A DNA stretch of 35,564 nt, taken from NCBI GenBank assembly GCA_963702765.1, contig CAVPEB010000070.1, positions 1 to 35,564 of the forward strand, given 5' to 3'. Within the stretch, counting starts at the first letter, position 1, and each line of letters starts with the position of its first letter. Shown one piece after another: positions 6,814-15,240 of this stretch. Position numbers and translations under genes: made by a program. Below the pieces are notes generated by a model. That model was given only the letters and a program-made list of their open reading frames with translations. It was not told the origin of the DNA and searched no databases. This stretch comes from DATMNR01 sp963702765. Lineage in GTDB: Bacteria > Chloroflexota > Ktedonobacteria > Ktedonobacterales > Ktedonobacteraceae.

Positions 6814-6843
6814 ATAATAGCAATCCATGTTGCGGAATGTCAA
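6814..6843 (-). promoter_or_regulatory. Promoter reading into the broken tRNA copies
   Basis: Minus-strand TTGACA (6838-6843), an 18-bp spacer and TATTAT (6814-6819), about 49 nt before the copy 1 acceptor strand. Only tRNA fragments and the intact tRNA lie downstream on this strand. Confidence 0.7.
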
Positions 6844-6862
6844 GCATTTTTTCCCACACACC

Positions 6863-6891
6863 TTGACAATCACCACCAGAAAACCTATAAT
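6863..6891 (+). promoter_or_regulatory. sufB promoter
   Basis: TTGACA (6863-6868), a 17-bp spacer and TATAAT (6886-6891) match the sigma-70 consensus fully, ~100 nt upstream of the sufB start. The -35 box lies 20 bp from the -35 box of the divergent tRNA-fragment promoter. Confidence 0.85.
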
Positions 6892-6990
6892 ACATTTAAA
6901 TCCGAGTATACAAGTAAGGATTAACAGGAAGCATGAGACTTTCTGGATCATATATTACCAGGTGTTAGCCTGTAAGATGGAGTGCAATCT

Positions 6991-8390
6991 ATGAGTCAGG
7001 TATTTGATGTGGAGCAACAGACGTATAGTCCAGGCTTCCATATGGCTGAAAACTACGCGTTTAAGTCCGAAAGAGGGCTGAGTCGCAAAGTCGTTGAGCA
7101 AATATCGGAGATGAAGGGCGAACCCGATTGGATGCGCAAATTTCGCCTCAAGAGCCTTGATCTCTTTGAGAAACGTCCCATGCCAACCTGGGGAGCTGAT
7201 CTCTCTGGCATTGACTTCGACAACATTTTCTATTACATCAAGCCAGTCGCCGAACAGGGTAAAACCTGGGACGATATTCCAACAGACATTAAAGATACCT
7301 TTGATCGACTGGGTATTCCGCAGGCTGAGCAGAAATACCTGGCAGGCGTGACGGCACAGTACGAGAGCGAGGCCGTCTATCATAAAGTGCGCGAAGATCT
7401 TGAGAAGCTCGGCGTGATCTTTACTGACATGGACACGGCATTGCGCCTCTATCCCGATATCATCAAAGAACATTTCGGCACCGTTATCCCACCATCCGAC
7501 AATAAATTCGCTTCGCTCAACAGCGCGGTGTGGAGTGGTGGCAGCTTTGTCTATGTGCCAGAGGGCGTGCGTGTTGAAATTCCTCTGCAAGCCTACTTCC
7601 GTATTAATGCTCAGAACATGGGTCAGTTCGAGCGCACCTTGATTGTTGCTGCTCCTGGCTCCTATGTCCACTATGTCGAGGGATGTACCGCCCCAACCTA
7701 TGCAAGCGATAGCCTGCACAGCGCCGTCGTAGAGATCAAGGTCATGAAGGCGCGCGTGTTCGCTACACGACCATTCAGAACTGGTCCAAGAACGTGTATA
7801 ATCTCGTGACCAAGCGTGCTGCGGCATACCGGGATGCAACGATGGAATGGGTCGATGGAAACCTCGGCTCGAAGGTGACGATGAAGTATCCGGCAGTTCT
7901 CCTGATGGAGCCAGGCGCACGTGGTGATATTCTCTCAGTGGCATTCGCCAGCGATGGAATGCACCAGGATGCTGGCGCCAAAGTTACTCACCTGGCCCCG
8001 TACACCACTTCGCAAATCCTATCGAAGTCTGTCTCAAAGGGTACTGGTCGTGCTTCTTATCGTGGTCTGGTCCGCATCAATTCTGGTGCGCACCACACGA
8101 AATCAAGCGTGCGTTGTGACGCGCTCCTGCTGGATGAGAATGCCCGCACCGACACCTATCCAACTATTCGTGTTGAAGAGAATCAGACCGAAATCGGCCA
8201 CGAGGCAACCGTCTCGAAGGTCGGTGACGACCAGCTCTTCTACTTGATGAGCCGTGGTTTGGACGAGTCCGAAGCCTATTCGCTGATCGTGAACGGCTTC
8301 ATTGAGCCGATTACCAAGGAACTTCCAATGGAGTACGCGGTTGAGTTGAACCGCCTGATCCAGTTGGAGATGTCAGGTAGCGTCGGCTAA
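6991..8390 (+). CDS. sufB: Fe-S cluster assembly scaffold SufB (frame disrupted)
   Basis: SufB, core of the SufBCD scaffold that builds Fe-S clusters on nascent proteins. The two parts join to about 466 aa, a normal length, if one base is restored near 7748-7751: the text reads AAGGCGCGCG where AAGGGCGCGCG would give the family KGARVRYTTIQNWSK segment. Typical segments are present on both sides: PSDNKFASLNSAVWSGGSF, YVEGCTAPTY, SSVRCDALLLDE and IGHEATVSKV. The ATG at 6991 has GGAG 8 nt upstream; an in-frame GTG at 6982 is less likely. It stands alone, with no sufC or sufD next to it, and is followed by a terminator. Conservation after the shift argues for a sequence error or a very recent mutation. 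Confidence 0.9.
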
Positions 8391-8414
8391 GCCGATTTAG
8401 AGCAAAATGCGATC

Positions 8415-8447
8415 AGAACAGAGGCTAGTTTTGCTGGCCTCTGTTCT
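8415..8447. terminator. Bidirectional terminator between sufB and darT
   Basis: An 11-bp perfect stem (AGAACAGAGGC at 8415-8425, GCCTCTGTTCT at 8437-8447) with further weak pairs inside the loop. It is followed on the plus strand by TAATTTT. It lies between the convergent sufB and darT stops. Confidence 0.8.
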
Positions 8448-8452
8448 TAATT

Positions 8453-9193
8453 TTAAAAGTAAAGACTTCCTCTACGCAAGGCAGCGGGGATTTGCCCTGT
8501 AAGGCCACTCTCTTCGATAAGAGCATTTACAGCTTGCACCATATCTCGCGTCCTGACAAAGATACCTCTTACCTGACCCAATGGAAGGATATCCGGAACA
8601 AGCACCTCAGCATGTCTGACACGTATATGTTCTTCTGGAGGGTCGATACGATATTTATTGCTTATACAATCCCAGTCAAGACGATCAAGAAAGCTCACAT
8701 CACTATAGAAATCAGTACGATTCGCATTTGTTCCATATGGACCACCTGGATAATATTTACGAGTACACTCTTTTCCAAGAGTAGCAGGGATTATACCTAC
8801 TTTCTCGCCCCTAAATTTGGAGAGTTGCTGGTTACTCGCATTTCCATTAGTAAACAGTACTCCTTGCTCTCTTAAGATAGAACGGCCAAACCCAAAAATA
8901 ACAATTTTATCCTGCACACCTTGAGTATACTTGTTATGCAGCATGGGAGGACGCGTAGCAAAATAATATGGAACATAACTATGCAACGAACGGTATGTTT
9001 TCCTAGAAAAGTCCCAGATATAGATGCGGTCTCTAAATCCTTGCACTTCGTCATTAGCAATTGAATGGTAGTGAATTCTCTCCTGCAATACCTCTTGTTT
9101 AGAAAGAAGCGCACGTCTTTGAAAAATATTCCGAAGGTTATCGAAATGTACCATGTGATAGATATAGCCATCAAGGTGGTTTACGTATGACAT
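8453..9193 (-). CDS. darT: DarT-type (DUF4433) DNA ADP-ribosyltransferase toxin
   Basis: A 246-aa DarT-like toxin. DarT enzymes use NAD+ to ADP-ribosylate thymidine in single-stranded DNA and stop replication. Recognisable segments are IYHMVHFDNL near the N-terminus (NAD site His13), SYVPYYFATRPPMLHNKY (residues 72-89), VLFTNGNAS (112-120) and RHAEVLVPD (193-201), whose Glu196 fits the catalytic Glu. Length is slightly above the usual ~210 aa. The start has AAGGGA 8 nt upstream and a good promoter. The gene is divergent from a macrodomain gene 219 nt away (start to start), its likely antitoxin. Both genes are visibly poorer in G+C than the neighbourhood, which suggests transfer as a unit. Confidence 0.85.
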   Translation of the reverse strand: MSYVNHLDGYIYHMVHFDNLRNIFQRRALLSKQEVLQERIHYHSIANDEVQGFRDRIYIWDFSRKTYRSLHSYVPYYFATRPPMLHNKYTQGVQDKIVIFGFGRSILREQGVLFTNGNASNQQLSKFRGEKVGIIPATLGKECTRKYYPGGPYGTNANRTDFYSDVSFLDRLDWDCISNKYRIDPPEEHIRVRHAEVLVPDILPLGQVRGIFVRTRDMVQAVNALIEESGLTGQIPAALRRGSLYF

Positions 9194-9226
9194 GCCTCAC
9201 ATCCCTTCTTCTCTACTTACTGGGAC

Positions 9227-9256
9227 ATCATAGAGAACATGCCTCCTATATGTCAA
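9227..9256 (-). promoter_or_regulatory. darT promoter
   Basis: Minus-strand TTGACA (9251-9256), an 18-bp spacer and TATGAT (9227-9232), ~33 nt before the darT ATG. Confidence 0.75.
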
Positions 9257-9324
9257 ATATCAACATTGATTGGGCTATCGGTTTCCTATGCTTAGAAATG
9301 AAGTAGTATCTACATCTCAGTACA

Positions 9325-9353
9325 TTGTATTTGTGTTAAGACGATGGTACAAT
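9325..9353 (+). promoter_or_regulatory. darG promoter
   Basis: TTGTAT (9325-9330), a 17-bp spacer and TACAAT (9348-9353), about 59 nt before the darG ATG. The -35 box is weaker than that of the divergent darT promoter. Confidence 0.6.
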
Positions 9354-9412
9354 TGTAAAAAATGGGACAAATTTACTAACTTATCGGAATATAAGCTTTG
9401 AGGAAAAAGAGA

Positions 9413-10267
9413 ATGGCGAATATACAGTATCAAAAGGGCGATATCTTCGAATCAAAAGCGCAAGTCATCGTCAATACTGTCAACTGCCAGGGTGTTATGG
9501 GTAAAGGGCTAGCTCTAACTTTTAAGCAGAAATATCCTGATATGTACAATGTCTATCAGCAAGAGTGCAGAACAAAAAAGCTTCGTATTGGAAGACCAAC
9601 TTTGTATCAAAGAAGTACCCCTTGGATTCTCAATTTTCCAACTAAAGATAGCTGGCGCGCTAATTCAAAGATAGAGTATGTAGAAAAAGGCCTGGAGTTT
9701 TTAGTCGCTCATTATCAAAATGCAGGTATAAAAAGCATAGCTTTTCCTAAGCTCGGCGCACAAAACGGCAAATTATCGTGGGATGAGGTAGGTCCTGTAA
9801 TGGCACAGTTTCTCAGTCAACTTGATATAGATGTTTATATCTATATCACTGAAGGCGATAGGGAATATCAGTATGATCCACTACAAGATAGTAAAGCTAA
9901 AGAACGCATTTGGAAACAGTTCAACGAGATTGCTTTATCCATAGAACACCTTTGCCAAGAAGTTGGCCTAAGCCATAGAGAGGCAACTAAGGTGACTAAG
10001 AGCCGAGAAACAGTTGAATTTAAAACACAGGCTGATATTGACGGAATTGAAAAGTTAGCCAAAGCCTCTTCAAAAAAAATAAAAGATTACATTAACTGTC
10101 AACGGCTCAGAACTATCGAACTTCCAGGCCTACCAAGCACGAACGGATCCCATCAACAGGCTCCTAATGGATTAACAAAGGCAACTAAACGAAAACGGCA
10201 AAAATTTAATACAAGCGTTGAGAGTTCTGTGGTACAATTGTTCTCCGATAGAGAACTCGTCGGCTAA
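9413..10267 (+). CDS. darG: DarG-type macrodomain antitoxin (DNA ADP-ribosyl hydrolase)
   Basis: A 284-aa protein. The N-terminal macrodomain (residues 1-155) is DarG-like: GDIFESKAQVIVNTVNCQGV and MGKGLALTFKQKYP hold the Asn21, Asn24 and Lys31 positions expected for ADP-ribose binding and removal from DNA. FPTKDSWR and IAFPKLGAQNGKLSWDEV follow. The C-terminal ~130 residues are mostly helical and basic (KRKRQKF near the end) and may bind DarT or DNA, as the C-terminal part of characterised DarG does. ATG 9413 is preferred over an in-frame TTG at 9398 because GAGG lies about 10 nt upstream. It is divergent from darT rather than following it. Confidence 0.85.
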   Translation: MANIQYQKGDIFESKAQVIVNTVNCQGVMGKGLALTFKQKYPDMYNVYQQECRTKKLRIGRPTLYQRSTPWILNFPTKDSWRANSKIEYVEKGLEFLVAHYQNAGIKSIAFPKLGAQNGKLSWDEVGPVMAQFLSQLDIDVYIYITEGDREYQYDPLQDSKAKERIWKQFNEIALSIEHLCQEVGLSHREATKVTKSRETVEFKTQADIDGIEKLAKASSKKIKDYINCQRLRTIELPGLPSTNGSHQQAPNGLTKATKRKRQKFNTSVESSVVQLFSDRELVG

Positions 10268-10314
10268 CCAGGTATATTGCTAGATATAAACTCTCACTCC
10301 AGGAGCCTATTTCC

Positions 10315-10961
10315 TTGCCCATAACCCGTCTCTACCTCATCCGCCATGGCGAAACCCTGGCCAACCGCGAATATCGTTATATTGGAACTCAAGATGATCC
10401 TTTAAGTGCACTCGGAGAAACCCAGGCACTCCAACTTGCTGAGGCGTTATCAGGATTGCCTATCGCGGCAGTCTACAGTAGTCCTCTACAGCGCACGTAT
10501 CAGACCGCATTACCGATAGCTGCACGCCATAGTCTTGAGGTACAAAGAGTTGATGACTTACGCGAGTGTAATTTTGGGTGTGTGGGAAGGAATGAGTAGG
10601 GCTGAAGTCCTGGAACGTAGCCCCGAAGACAGCCAGCGCTATCATGAATGGGAACACAACACATCAATCGCTCCACCGGGGGGCGAAAGCTTCGATGACA
10701 TTACAGCAGCGGGTAGTGACTGCCGTTGAACGACTTGCACAAGCACATCCAGATCAGGCTATTGTGCTGGTTTCTCATGTAGGGCCTATCAAGGTGTTAC
10801 TTGGCGCTGCACTTGGTGCGCCTCTCTCTTCTGCCTTTCGTATCTTCCTCGATCCCGCTACAATTAGCGTCGTTGACTGGCGAGATGCTACCTATGCTAC
10901 TATACGGCTCGTCAATAGCCATGCTCATCTTGGCTGGCAAGAGGCACGCTGGATGAGATAG
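10315..10961 (+). CDS. Histidine phosphatase family protein (two frame disruptions)
   Basis: A phosphoglycerate mutase-like phosphatase. The RHGETLANREYRY motif (catalytic His near residue 9) is followed by VYSSPLQRTYQTA and DDLRECNFG, then WEGM in the next frame, PPGGESFDD, and finally LVSHVGPIKVLL (second His) in the third frame. Removing one base near 10577-10583 and one near 10701-10704 restores a 214-aa protein of normal length. The TTG start has GGAG 9 nt upstream. The stop lies 3 nt from a convergent membrane-protein gene. Substrate unknown; family members include cobalamin-pathway and sugar-phosphate phosphatases. Two clean indels in a conserved gene suggest sequence error, but a young pseudogene cannot be excluded. 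Confidence 0.8.
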
Positions 10962-10964
10962 AGC

Positions 10965-11672
10965 TTATCCGTCAGGACGTGCAATCAGCGCGTCTTGCGT
11001 TGCAAACACATCATAGGATCCTGGAGCTTGAAAGACAGCATTGCCATATGCGGCATCGACGAATGGAGCAAACCACTGCTTATGTACATACGTTGTATGA
11101 AAGAAATTATCATCCCCACCATTAAGTGGTATAGCAGTGTGACGGGCAGTATTTTCAAGGTTAATGTCATCATAACGACCCTCGAGCCGCGTCAGCTTAT
11201 AACCAGCATGTAATCCAACAATGTTGAGCCATGCAGGAAACTTAATGATATCACCTTGCACCATCCATTCATCACCTTGAATAAGATAGGTATTATCCGA
11301 AGTTACATGACCACTTTCATCATACAGCATTACCTCTACACTCATTTGATGCGCCATATTTGCTATCGGCGTTGCTCGGATATGCGCTACTTTGATCTCT
11401 CCGGTTAACCCAAGATAGCTTTGAACTAGAAATGTTACCCATAGAAGCGATACAGCTACAGCAAGAAGCAGAATACCGCTTAAGCCACGCCAAACCTTGA
11501 AACGACGTCGAGGTACATTACCTGTTCGGCGGTAGTATTCTTTCTCTTCCTCACTCAAATGTCTGCCTGGATTTAGAAGGCCAAGACCTGCAGTAATGAA
11601 AAGCCAGAGACCAGCAAGCCCTATGAGAAGCAGAATTACCTGTGGCCAACCGATTTGTATTGGGATATTCAT
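10965..11672 (-). CDS. Conserved membrane protein of unknown function
   Basis: A 235-aa protein I do not recognise as a named family. Two membrane helices lie near the N-terminus (about residues 9-32 and 63-86), separated by a charged loop containing SEEEKEYYRRTGNVPRRR. The remaining ~150 residues form a soluble, probably extracytoplasmic domain with short strands. There is no signal cleavage site and no catalytic motif. The gene is monocistronic, convergent with the histidine phosphatase and divergent from the kinase. A transport or channel role could be guessed, but nothing in the sequence supports it. Confidence 0.7.
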   Translation of the reverse strand: MNIPIQIGWPQVILLLIGLAGLWLFITAGLGLLNPGRHLSEEEKEYYRRTGNVPRRRFKVWRGLSGILLLAVAVSLLWVTFLVQSYLGLTGEIKVAHIRATPIANMAHQMSVEVMLYDESGHVTSDNTYLIQGDEWMVQGDIIKFPAWLNIVGLHAGYKLTRLEGRYDDINLENTARHTAIPLNGGDDNFFHTTYVHKQWFAPFVDAAYGNAVFQAPGSYDVFATQDALIARPDG

Positions 11673-11776
11673 ACCTCATTCCTTATCTTTGGCTAGTCTA
11701 AAGCTTATTTACTATACATACTGTAAACACGTATGATAGAGATCATTGGTTTGAATGGTGGCAGAATACCATACAG

Positions 11777-11804
11777 TTGACTTCATTTTCTTTGCCCATA
11801 ATAA
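11777..11804 (+). promoter_or_regulatory. Possible kinase-gene promoter
   Basis: TTGACT (11777-11782), a 16-bp spacer and TAATAA (11799-11804), ~117 nt before the kinase TTG start. Spacing and -10 box are only fair. Confidence 0.4.
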
Positions 11805-11920
11805 TGACGTAGAATGGTATCTGTTACTCGCAATACACAACTCCAAACTAGCTAGAGCGTAGATATATAATGAAAAGCAGAAATCATGGACCTAAATACA
11901 TGAAGAGGTAGGGTAGAGTA

Positions 11921-13831
11921 TTGGCTCGTTGTCTGAATCCGCGAGCGGGTGGGGGGCATGAAAATCCCGCGAATGCTAAAACCTGTGAAAGATGTGACTT
12001 TCTGATCGAGGGAGCGCACATAGGCATCTATGAAGTAGTCGCTTTTGTAGGCACAGGCACCTATGGTCATGTTTACAAAGTGCGCGAACCCGCACCACTC
12101 AGTCGCATCCTGGCACTCAAAGTGTTGCGCACTGAGCAGTTCAACGAAAAAGGGCAGAACAGCTTTTTTGACGAAGCACAGCGCATTGCTCACCTGCAAC
12201 ATCCCAATATCCTGCCAGTCTATAACTTCGGTCAGATCGAAGATGGACGACCATACCTGGTAATGGAGTATGCACCCAAAACTATCCATGACCTCTTTCG
12301 CAAGGAAGATGGCAGCAGGCGCCTTGCATACGCGGAAGAGCTTGTGCCTTACATCCAGCAGGCAGCATCGGCGCTCTACTTCATTCATGAGCACGGCCTC
12401 ATTCATCAAGATATCAAACCTGGCAATCTGCTGATCGGGCGCAATGGACAAATTCTGCTGGCAGATTTCGGTGCTACATTCTATATTGGGATGCAAACGC
12501 ATGCATCCCTGGGTGAAGTCACAGGTACTGCCCCCTATATGCCACCTGAGCAATGGCAAGGCAATCCCAGGCGCGACTCTGACCAGTATGCTCTCGCTAT
12601 CTGTATGTATGAATTACTGGCAGGTAGAGCACCTTTTACCTACAAATTCATTGAGCAGATGTGGAACGCGCATCTAAAAGAGGAACCACCCGCACCACAG
12701 CAGTGGAATCCACGGATTCCAGTGGAGGTAAGCTCGGTACTGGCACGAGCGCTGGCGAAAGACTATCACCAGCGTTTTAACAATGTCATTGAGTTTGCCG
12801 AAAACTATAGCAATGCGATACAAACTGCCCTGCAACGTTATGCCTGTCAACGTTGCGGTCACCAGAATCGCAGCGGCTCGCGCCGTTGCAGCGCTTGCGG
12901 CGCCGATTACGATGATCGCAGTTGTCCCTATTGTGAGACACCAGTGCGCTTCGGGCAACGTTGTTGCTCAAACTGCGGTCGACTAACCATACCGCCTTCT
13001 ATGGTAGCTCATAGTCCGCTTTCAGGAGTCAGCGCTCGCCAGGGACGCTATCTCATCAAATATGTTTTGAAACATGCCGAAGAAACAAAAGTGATGACGG
13101 CTGTCGCCATCGATACACAGGTCCATGACCAAAAAGTTGTGCTAAAACGCTGGGAGTGTACTGATATACCGGTAGCGCGGCGCGCAAAGGAACTGGTCTA
13201 TTACGAGAAAGCTACCACTCCCCTACTACGGTTGCATCACCCTCTTATTCCTCCCGTACTAGATCGTTTTGTCGAGGGGAAGCACTACTACCTGGTGCTC
13301 ACGTATATTGATGGTGAAAGCCTGGAAGAACTACTACAAAAGTTACTTCGTCCACTTTCTGAACGTGAAGTTCTAGGCTATATGAATAACATACTTAACA
13401 TATTAATAGCATTGGACCAGCAACGACCTCCATTGCGACATTTTGATATTTCGCCCTCCAACATTATTATCGAAAATGCACGCGGACGCGCAATGTTGAC
13501 TGGTTTTCAGATCCCTTCCCCTCCACCTGAAATGCAGAATTCAATGAGCAACCATCGCACAACCCGAAAGATCGCTACTTCAGCATACATACCTGTGAAA
13601 GACACGCCCTACGATCACCGCACATGTATCTATATGCTTGCCGCTTGTATGCATCACGCGCTCACGAATGTCGCGCCTCCCCATTATCCCTCATTCCCGG
13701 CAGTACGCACGCTCAACCCGTTGATTTCAGTTGAACTCGAAGCAATTCTCAGCCGCGCGCTCCAGGAAGAAAGACAGTTACGCTATCAAAGCTATGCAGA
13801 AATGCAAAGAGATGTAAAAAAACTTTTATAA
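11921..13831 (+). CDS. Ser/Thr kinase with zinc-ribbon linker and C-terminal pseudokinase
   Basis: A 636-aa soluble protein. N-terminal zinc-ribbon remnant (CLNP ... NPANAKTCERC; one expected Cys is missing). Kinase domain at ~37-300: glycine loop GTGTYGHVY, Lys67, HQDIKPGN (HRD changed to HQD, Asp164 kept), DFG 182-184 and the APYMPPE segment, so it is probably active. Residues 309-352 hold two more Cys4 zinc ribbons. Residues ~375-636 are a second kinase fold: Lys409 and HFDISPSN (507-514) are kept, but DFG is GFQ (528-530), so it is probably inactive. There is no membrane helix. The TTG start has an AGAGG further upstream than usual. The stop lies inside a terminator hairpin shared with the convergent citrate synthase gene. 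Confidence 0.9.
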   Translation: MARCLNPRAGGGHENPANAKTCERCDFLIEGAHIGIYEVVAFVGTGTYGHVYKVREPAPLSRILALKVLRTEQFNEKGQNSFFDEAQRIAHLQHPNILPVYNFGQIEDGRPYLVMEYAPKTIHDLFRKEDGSRRLAYAEELVPYIQQAASALYFIHEHGLIHQDIKPGNLLIGRNGQILLADFGATFYIGMQTHASLGEVTGTAPYMPPEQWQGNPRRDSDQYALAICMYELLAGRAPFTYKFIEQMWNAHLKEEPPAPQQWNPRIPVEVSSVLARALAKDYHQRFNNVIEFAENYSNAIQTALQRYACQRCGHQNRSGSRRCSACGADYDDRSCPYCETPVRFGQRCCSNCGRLTIPPSMVAHSPLSGVSARQGRYLIKYVLKHAEETKVMTAVAIDTQVHDQKVVLKRWECTDIPVARRAKELVYYEKATTPLLRLHHPLIPPVLDRFVEGKHYYLVLTYIDGESLEELLQKLLRPLSEREVLGYMNNILNILIALDQQRPPLRHFDISPSNIIIENARGRAMLTGFQIPSPPPEMQNSMSNHRTTRKIATSAYIPVKDTPYDHRTCIYMLAACMHHALTNVAPPHYPSFPAVRTLNPLISVELEAILSRALQEERQLRYQSYAEMQRDVKKLL

Positions 13832-13875
13832 ACAAAGGCACCTGATCTCGGAATCAGGTGCCTTTGTTTATAAAA
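13824..13875. terminator. Bidirectional terminator with 23-bp perfect stem
   Basis: Arms at 13824-13846 and 13853-13875 are fully complementary, with a 6-nt loop (CTCGGA). The core AGGCACCTGAT is flanked by A/T tracts that serve as U-tracts in both directions. It overlaps the kinase stop codon and lies 2 nt from the citrate synthase stop. Confidence 0.92.
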
Positions 13876-13877
13876 CA

Positions 13878-14999
13878 TTAGCCACGTTGCTCAACCACTA
13901 CATATTCTACGTTCTTGGGACCGATATACTCGGCTCGAGGTCGAATCAGGCGGTTATTGCTATACTGTTCAAGCACATGAGCAGTCCATCCAGTAATACG
14001 GCTACACGCGAACATGGGCGTATCCAGATCAATCGGAATACCCATCATGTAATAGACCGATGCCGAATAAAAGTCGACGTTAGGATTAAGGCCCTTATGC
14101 TCCTTAATATACTCCTCAACAATGCGCGAAATTTCATACCAGCGGCTATCACCTGTACGTTCACCAAGCTCTTTTGACATTTGTCGCAGATGAGTAGCGC
14201 GTGGATCCTCAGTTTTATACACCCGATGTCCAAACCCCATGATGCGTTCATGGTGTTCTAACGCTCCCTCTATATATGTAGGGGCGCGATCGACTTCACC
14301 AATTTTCAAGAGCATGCGCATGACCTGTTCATTCGCCCCTCCATGAAGTGGTCCGGATAAAGCCCCGATAGCAGAAGTAATTGCGGCATACATGCTGGCA
14401 AGAGTCCCAGCCGTTACTCGAGCGGCGAAAGTAGATGCATTGAGTTCATGATCTGCGTGCAGGATTAACACAACATCCAACATATGAGATTTGTAGTCAT
14501 CTGGTATTTTACCTGTCAGCATGTATAGAAAATTTGCCGCGTGAGTGCCATCCGCCAGTGGAGCAACAGGTTCTTTGCCATTGCGAAGACGGTCCCAGCT
14601 TGCAACGATTGTGGGCATTACAGCTGTCAGGCAAATCGCACGGCGGCGATTCGCCTCCTGTGAGGTATCACCTGCATCGGGATCAAAAGAAGAAAGAGCT
14701 GAGACAGTAGTGCGCAACACATCCATCGGTGTCGAGGATGTGGGTAGTAATCGCATGAATTCACTTACAGGTCGGGGAAGCGTACGATATGCACAGAGCT
14801 GTGCAGTTACTTCTTCTAGCTGTCCCTTTGTCGGCATGACACCATGCCAGAGCAAGTATGCAGTCTCTTCAAACGTAGAATAATGTGCTAAGTCGTGAAT
14901 ATCAAGACCAAAATACGATAATTTACCAAGTTTGCCATCAAGGTCGCAGATGTAGGAATGCGCTGCTACGATGTCTTCAAGTCCATCAGTGCTCGCCAT
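13878..14999 (-). CDS. gltA: Citrate synthase
   Basis: Condenses acetyl-CoA with oxaloacetate at the entry to the TCA cycle; cytoplasmic. It is 373 aa, the short Gram-positive/archaeal-type length. The active-site His regions are LHGGANEQVMRML and GFGHRVYKTEDPR, and the Asp region is VDFYSASVYYMMGIP; the CoA-site segment RPRAEYIGP is at the C-terminus. The frame is open to 15050, but ATG 14999 has GGAGGAG 8 nt upstream. A strong promoter lies ~150 nt upstream, giving a long leader, with operator-like palindromes behind it. A 2-methylcitrate synthase role is possible, but no prp genes are nearby. Confidence 0.93.
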   Translation of the reverse strand: MASTDGLEDIVAAHSYICDLDGKLGKLSYFGLDIHDLAHYSTFEETAYLLWHGVMPTKGQLEEVTAQLCAYRTLPRPVSEFMRLLPTSSTPMDVLRTTVSALSSFDPDAGDTSQEANRRRAICLTAVMPTIVASWDRLRNGKEPVAPLADGTHAANFLYMLTGKIPDDYKSHMLDVVLILHADHELNASTFAARVTAGTLASMYAAITSAIGALSGPLHGGANEQVMRMLLKIGEVDRAPTYIEGALEHHERIMGFGHRVYKTEDPRATHLRQMSKELGERTGDSRWYEISRIVEEYIKEHKGLNPNVDFYSASVYYMMGIPIDLDTPMFACSRITGWTAHVLEQYSNNRLIRPRAEYIGPKNVEYVVVEQRG

Positions 15000-15148
15000 A
15001 TGAGGTTCTCCTCCACGGAAGTACGCTTCGCTTTGGGTAGAAGGACGCAAGTCGGCATCCGACCGGTAGGCGGGTGTCGCGAAACTGTTGCTTCCACGAC
15101 GAAGCAGACAACTTTCACCACAACAAATAGTATGCGGTTCTGTAAAGA

Positions 15149-15178
15149 ATTATAGTCGGCAAAAGTGAGCAATGTCAA
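15149..15178 (-). promoter_or_regulatory. Citrate synthase promoter
   Basis: Minus-strand TTGACA (15173-15178), an 18-bp spacer and TATAAT (15149-15154); both boxes match consensus. The predicted leader is about 140 nt. Confidence 0.85.
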
Positions 15179-15198
15179 CGAGAATCGTTAACCGAGCG

Positions 15199-15234
15199 TC
15201 ACAAAATCGTGGGCTATGCATCACAATTTTGTGA
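15199..15234. promoter_or_regulatory. Two operator-like palindromes upstream of the citrate synthase promoter
   Basis: TCACAATTTTGTGA (15221-15234) is a perfect 6-2-6 palindrome. TCACAAAATCGTGG (15199-15212) is a degenerate copy in the same phase, 22 bp away, or two helical turns. They lie 21-56 bp beyond the -35 box. The two together also form a 9-bp stem that could end acyltransferase transcription, but no U-tract is present. Confidence 0.45.
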
Positions 15235-15240
15235 AGGCTA

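Noticed and set aside
6982..6990. GTG at 6982 as the sufB start
   Set aside because: GGAG is 8 nt from ATG 6991 but overlaps the GTG; the family starts nearer the ATG.
6955..7944. Long open frame on the minus strand opposite sufB
   Set aside because: Shadow of sufB: the plus-strand frame has clear family motifs and an SD, while the antisense product resembles nothing known.
10535..10961. Two separate small plus-strand genes after the histidine phosphatase start
   Set aside because: Joined across two single-base shifts they form one complete 214-aa phosphatase.
11852..12559. Minus-strand frame opposite the kinase gene
   Set aside because: It overlaps the conserved kinase domain and has no SD or recognisable motif.
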